Below are positions 60,386 to 64,000 of a stretch of DNA of 64,000 nt, piece by piece; the stretch's first letter is position 1, and the number at the start of each line of letters is the position of its first letter. The notes under the pieces were generated by a model. It saw only the letters and a program-made list of their open reading frames with translations, was not told where the DNA came from and did no database searches. This DNA is from Arcuatula senhousia (taxonomy: Eukaryota; Mollusca; Bivalvia; Mytilida; Mytilidae). The DNA is taken from contig CAXARO010000256.1 of the NCBI GenBank assembly GCA_963971305.1, positions 25,082 through 89,081 of the forward strand. Reading direction: 5' to 3'. The translations under genes and the position numbers were made by a program.

Positions 60386-61136
60386 ACAAGAGTTAACACT
60401 AAAGTATGTCTCGCCTGCCGGCACCATCAGAAACAATTATTCTTTCTTACTTCCACAATATTTTGAATTTACATGGATTTTCAGTTTCTGAGATCAAAAG
60501 ATGTTTATAGAACTTAAACATTGCAAATATATGCAATAAAATAATCAAAGTCACTCAACCCGAAAATCAAGGTCAAGGTCAAAAGATGGGGGATGCAACT
60601 GTGCTAAGCTACTACTGGGGCATATGTATACCAAGTTTCATCAACCTAGGACCTATAGTTCTTGAGATATGGAGGTGCTCGCAAAACTTTTCCATTGCTA
60701 TTATATGTATTGAAAATTGTCAAAGTCACTCAACCGGAAAATCAAGGTCAAGGTCAAAAGATGGGGATGCAACTGAGCTAAGCTACTACTGGGGCATATG
60801 CATACCAAGTTTCATCAACCTAGGACCTATAGTTCTTGAGATATGGAGGTGCTCGCAAAACTTTTTCATTGCTATTATATGTATTGAAAATTGTCAAAGT
60901 CACTCAACCGGTAAATCAAGGTCAAGGTCAAAAGATGGGGATGCAACTGTGCTAAGCTACTACTGGGGCATATGCATACCAAGTTTCATCAACCCAGGAC
61001 CTATAGTTCTTGAGATATGGAGGTGCTCATAAAACTTTTCAAAAAAGTTAACGCCGCCGTCGCCGCCGCCGCCGCCGCCGTCGCCGTCGCCGGTAAAGTA
61101 ACACCTATGTCCCGCTCTGCTTCGCAGGCGAGACAA
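60386..61136 (-). mobile_element. Family C tandem-cored element
   Basis: Perfect 11 bp inverted repeats GTCTCGCCTGC (60408-60418) and GCAGGCGAGAC (61124-61134). Three units have a 174-175 bp period (TCACTCAACC at 60551, 60726 and 60900). A (GCCGCC/GTCGCC)n microsatellite follows at about 61050-61092. The 148-codon frame at 60586-61032 is three near-identical passes through a stop-free unit and not a gene. Confidence 0.85.
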
Positions 61137-62985
61137 AAATTAACCATACCTTACATGCACACCTATTCTTCTATCAAATAACCATGCTTCATTTCTGTGG
61201 TCTGTCTAAAATCCATTCATAACTATAAACCATATAAGACACACAAAACACCTGTTTAAAAGGAATAAGAAGATTTGCATACAATTTTAACCACAGGAAT
61301 GTTGACAAGGAAAGACATAGATTTGATTGGTGGATTTTTATCTTATGTATATAAGTAAAGGATTATATAGCCCATTCATGTAAATTTTTATACTGGTACA
61401 GAATTATACAATGATTACATATTTCATTTATCAGGCATACATTGTTGTTTTTTAGGTGAAGTTAAACTATAACTAAAAGGTTTTAATTCAATCAATTTAC
61501 TTTACAAAAACAGGTACAACTATTCATATCGACAACAGTGATATATAAAATTTCTCCCTCTCAAAATACATCTTCCATGCTAAAAAAAAAATATCAATTA
61601 AGGAAAACTGTAATAGGATCCATATATCTTGATAAATTTGTACTTGACATTTATTTCATCCTTATCAGGAGGGGGCCTGGAGGGTGTGCGCACCCTAAAA
61701 CTAGCAAAAATTATGTTTTTTGCATAAAATCTATGTAAAAACATACACACACAAAATTTCGTGCTTTGCCTCACTTGGCCAAAAAAAAAAAATGTTGCCC
61801 CTAACCTATAAACCTGCTTTAATGTAATAAAATAGCTTAGCAAAAGTTTATTCTGATGATTGTTGCATTAAAATGTTCAACTCATCATCATGAAACAAAA
61901 AAGATAGAAGGCAGACGGACAGACAGAGAGATCGACAGACATCTCTATCAATACATATACTTACAAATTTCAATTTTTATGCTATTTACAATGTTATAAG
62001 GGAAGTAACTTAAATCTATTTTTTACTATATTTTATACAACTTGAATAGCTGATAAGCCAGAAAATGATGATGAAACGTCACTACAAAAATGCACAAAGT
62101 GTAAATTGTTTTGAATTTTTTATGCTTTTATGCCAAAATCAAATATATCTTAATTTAATTTTGCAATTTTGGTGATTCATGTCTCTGCATAAATGTGTTT
62201 TTTGTCTTTAAAACTGACTCATTTACAGCTTTTTTTGTAAAATACCAGAAAGACTTAAAAGCAGTTCTCAAATTTTGATTACCCTTTCTAGTTGACATTA
62301 TAGTATTTCATTACATATGTAGGCAGGACCAAAGCGTCACTGATGTCATGGATGTAGGCAGTGGAAGATTGATTTTCTTATGAATAAAAAGAAATTAAAT
62401 ATGCATTTGGTGACATTTGAAGAAATCTATTATTCTATCCTCACCTTTATGGTCAAAATTAAAATTCTGCATTTATTTTCATTGAACTTGTTGAAATTTT
62501 TAGTTATTATTTATCTATAACAGCACTTTATACTGCAGATTAAACTTTTGAACAGATATTATAAAACCAAGAGGTGAAATTGTTATTCAATCTTTTGTTG
62601 AACATTTCTAGCAGGTTGAAAGGACCAATCTAGAGCCTTGCCCACCCCTTTTGGCAGAACAATTTGGTTGGATATTTAGGAAATAATGGAAGCATGACCA
62701 AAGCTGGGACCCCCTTTGGCAGTCAATTTGCCCCCTTTATGGAAATTTCTGGATCAGCTTGCTTGAATTTAGGAATCTAAACTCCAAACTTAAGGATGAG
62801 GAAGCCCCTGTTTACCATTGAATAAATGAAATTTTTAATCTGAAGATTTTATACAGGAATAAAAAAATGTTAGTCACAATTATCAATTTAAAAAGTTATT
62901 TTCGCATGTACTGATTCATATAGAAAATGTTTTTGTTTTTTCAAAATAAAGAAATTATGACATGAAATATTCATTAACTACATCA
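61137..62985. other. Non-coding stretch
   Basis: Short decayed repeat pieces (GGGGGCCTGGAGGGTG near 61672; GACA run near 61915). No gene is seen. Confidence 0.35.
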
Positions 62986-63106
62986 GTGACTGATCCAGGG
63001 GGGGGTCCCAGGGGTCAGAACCCCCCCTTTCCTCTGAAATTTTTTAATTTTTGTGTAGATTTATGTAGACCCCCCCTTTCGAAAAATTTCTGGATTCGCC
63101 CCTAAT
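62986..63106. mobile_element. Short MITE-like remnant
   Basis: GATCCAGGGGGGGGTCCC on the left and CTGGATTCGCCCCT on the right are imperfect inverted partners around G/C runs, a form common as a decayed MITE in bivalve DNA. Confidence 0.5.
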
Positions 63107-64000
63107 CTACATCAAGGAATTCAATCTATTCAATTCCTACATGTACTAACCTGCATTTACTGTTTCTCCTCATGATTGACCACTGCTGGCATGTTATCAC
63201 TCAGTCTTGTTACCTGGACACATTAACCTGGTAGTAATTAAGGACTACAATCTAGATCCATTACATTAATTAGTTGAGTCAATTAGAAATATAATTAAGT
63301 TGTGTAGTTGCTGAAATCAGTTGATCAAGATGGAATATATTAATGAATTTTTGTGTATAAGCAATTAAGCAAATAACTGAGGAATTTTTAAAGTATGTGA
63401 CATCAGTTCACTCACTGACATAGTTCAAACTTCCATGCAGTTGCTTGAAGTTTTAATATGATAAATAAGCATTGTTTTCTCTTTTACCCCATTACAAACA
63501 TCTTTGGTGGATGCAGAAATTTTCAACAGGAGTGAGCATGGTGAGTGCAATTAAAGAAAAATCTTCTGGGAACTCTTGTTTCATACAGTTCCTAACCAAA
63601 TTTCCCTGTCAAATGGGAGGATGCCCGTCTATGCCGGCACGCCAGTCCTAAATCTGACTTTGATTATTATCAATAATAGGCCTTTGCATTGTATAACTAT
63701 GATATTCTCTCCTCCTTTCTAAAAATTTACCCTCCGTGATCTAATATGGCAAAGATAATCGGTGAAAAGGTCTACTGAACTTTGATTAGTTAGATATCAA
63801 TGGTCAAAGGGCAATAACTCCCACCAAACTTGTTCTCAAGGTTTGCTCATTTTATTTAGGCACTTATTTCTAGAGACACTTATTTCTAGAGATACTGAGT
63901 GCTATTTACACTCAGTATGAGGCCGGCACGTATCTGGAAGAAGAAAAAATATGTTTTTATACAAAGTGGTATGATTTGTTTTTGTCTAGAAACAAGCGCC
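63107..64000. other. Non-coding end of window
   Basis: A possible - strand donor (AAATGCAG|GTTAGT at about 63151) follows a short open stretch, but no reading frame joins convincingly to another exon. Short direct repeats CACTTATTTCTAGAGA lie at about 63860-63895. Confidence 0.3.

Noticed and set aside
60586..61032. 148-codon + strand frame with three near-identical peptide repeats
   Set aside because: It is a read-through of family C's 174-175 bp units inside a non-autonomous element.
63130..63230. Possible coding exon on - strand before a GTTAGT donor
   Set aside because: The only ATG frames either stop at once or hit a stop when joined to the next plausible acceptor (55256); kept only as a weak note.

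Overview
The window looks like nuclear DNA of a bivalve mollusc, most likely a marine mussel (Mytilidae). The reasons are AT-rich sequence with short exons split by introns, almost no long open frames, and a dense load of repeats with hairpin ends, GTC/GTCC microsatellites and 130-175 bp internal tandem units, a style familiar from bivalve genomes. The taxon is an inference from repeat style and gene content; no marker gene is present.

Two protein-coding genes can be supported, and they point towards each other. On the + strand at 12.0-13.7 kb is a two-exon glycosyltransferase of the core-2/I-branching beta-1,6-N-acetylglucosaminyltransferase family (GT14, GCNT), about 431 residues. It is a type II Golgi protein with the family's SPDE catalytic motif and VCVFGVGDL C-terminal motif. 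On the - strand, running from about 40.9 kb (or further upstream) down to about 24.2 kb, is a multi-exon gene for a small transmembrane EGF-receptor ligand of the Spitz/TGF-alpha/neuregulin kind. Its one EGF domain is split over two exons; a transmembrane exon, three cytoplasmic-tail exons and a long 3' UTR follow. All exon phases fit. Two separate first exons, at 40.83-40.89 kb and 37.24-37.35 kb, each encode a start codon and a signal peptide and end in the same phase.

Layout. 0-7 kb: unique AT-rich DNA with an (AAAT)n microsatellite, a LINE-like 3' tail and dispersed repeat fragments. 7.2-9.2 kb: a large tandem-cored element (family A). 9.3-11.5 kb: repeat fragments and a 390 bp foldback element packed with CACGTG. 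12-13.7 kb: the GCNT gene. 15.4-24.2 kb: nested repeats with two decayed reverse-transcriptase fragments, three more family A elements and a minisatellite. 24.2-40.9 kb: the EGF-ligand gene, whose introns carry family A elements, a 1.3 kb terminal-inverted-repeat transposon with perfect 8 bp target duplications, several MITEs and a family D array. 41-64 kb: repeats (families B, C and E; dispersed repeat G; MITEs) and a few possible non-coding exons on the - strand that could belong to the 5' end of the ligand gene.

The two genes act in different processes: O-glycan branching in the Golgi, and cell-surface growth-factor signalling. Nothing in the sequence ties them together beyond proximity. 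The most interesting items are the ligand with alternative signal-peptide exons, its possible rhomboid-type transmembrane segment, and the five repeat families that share one architecture with hairpin termini.
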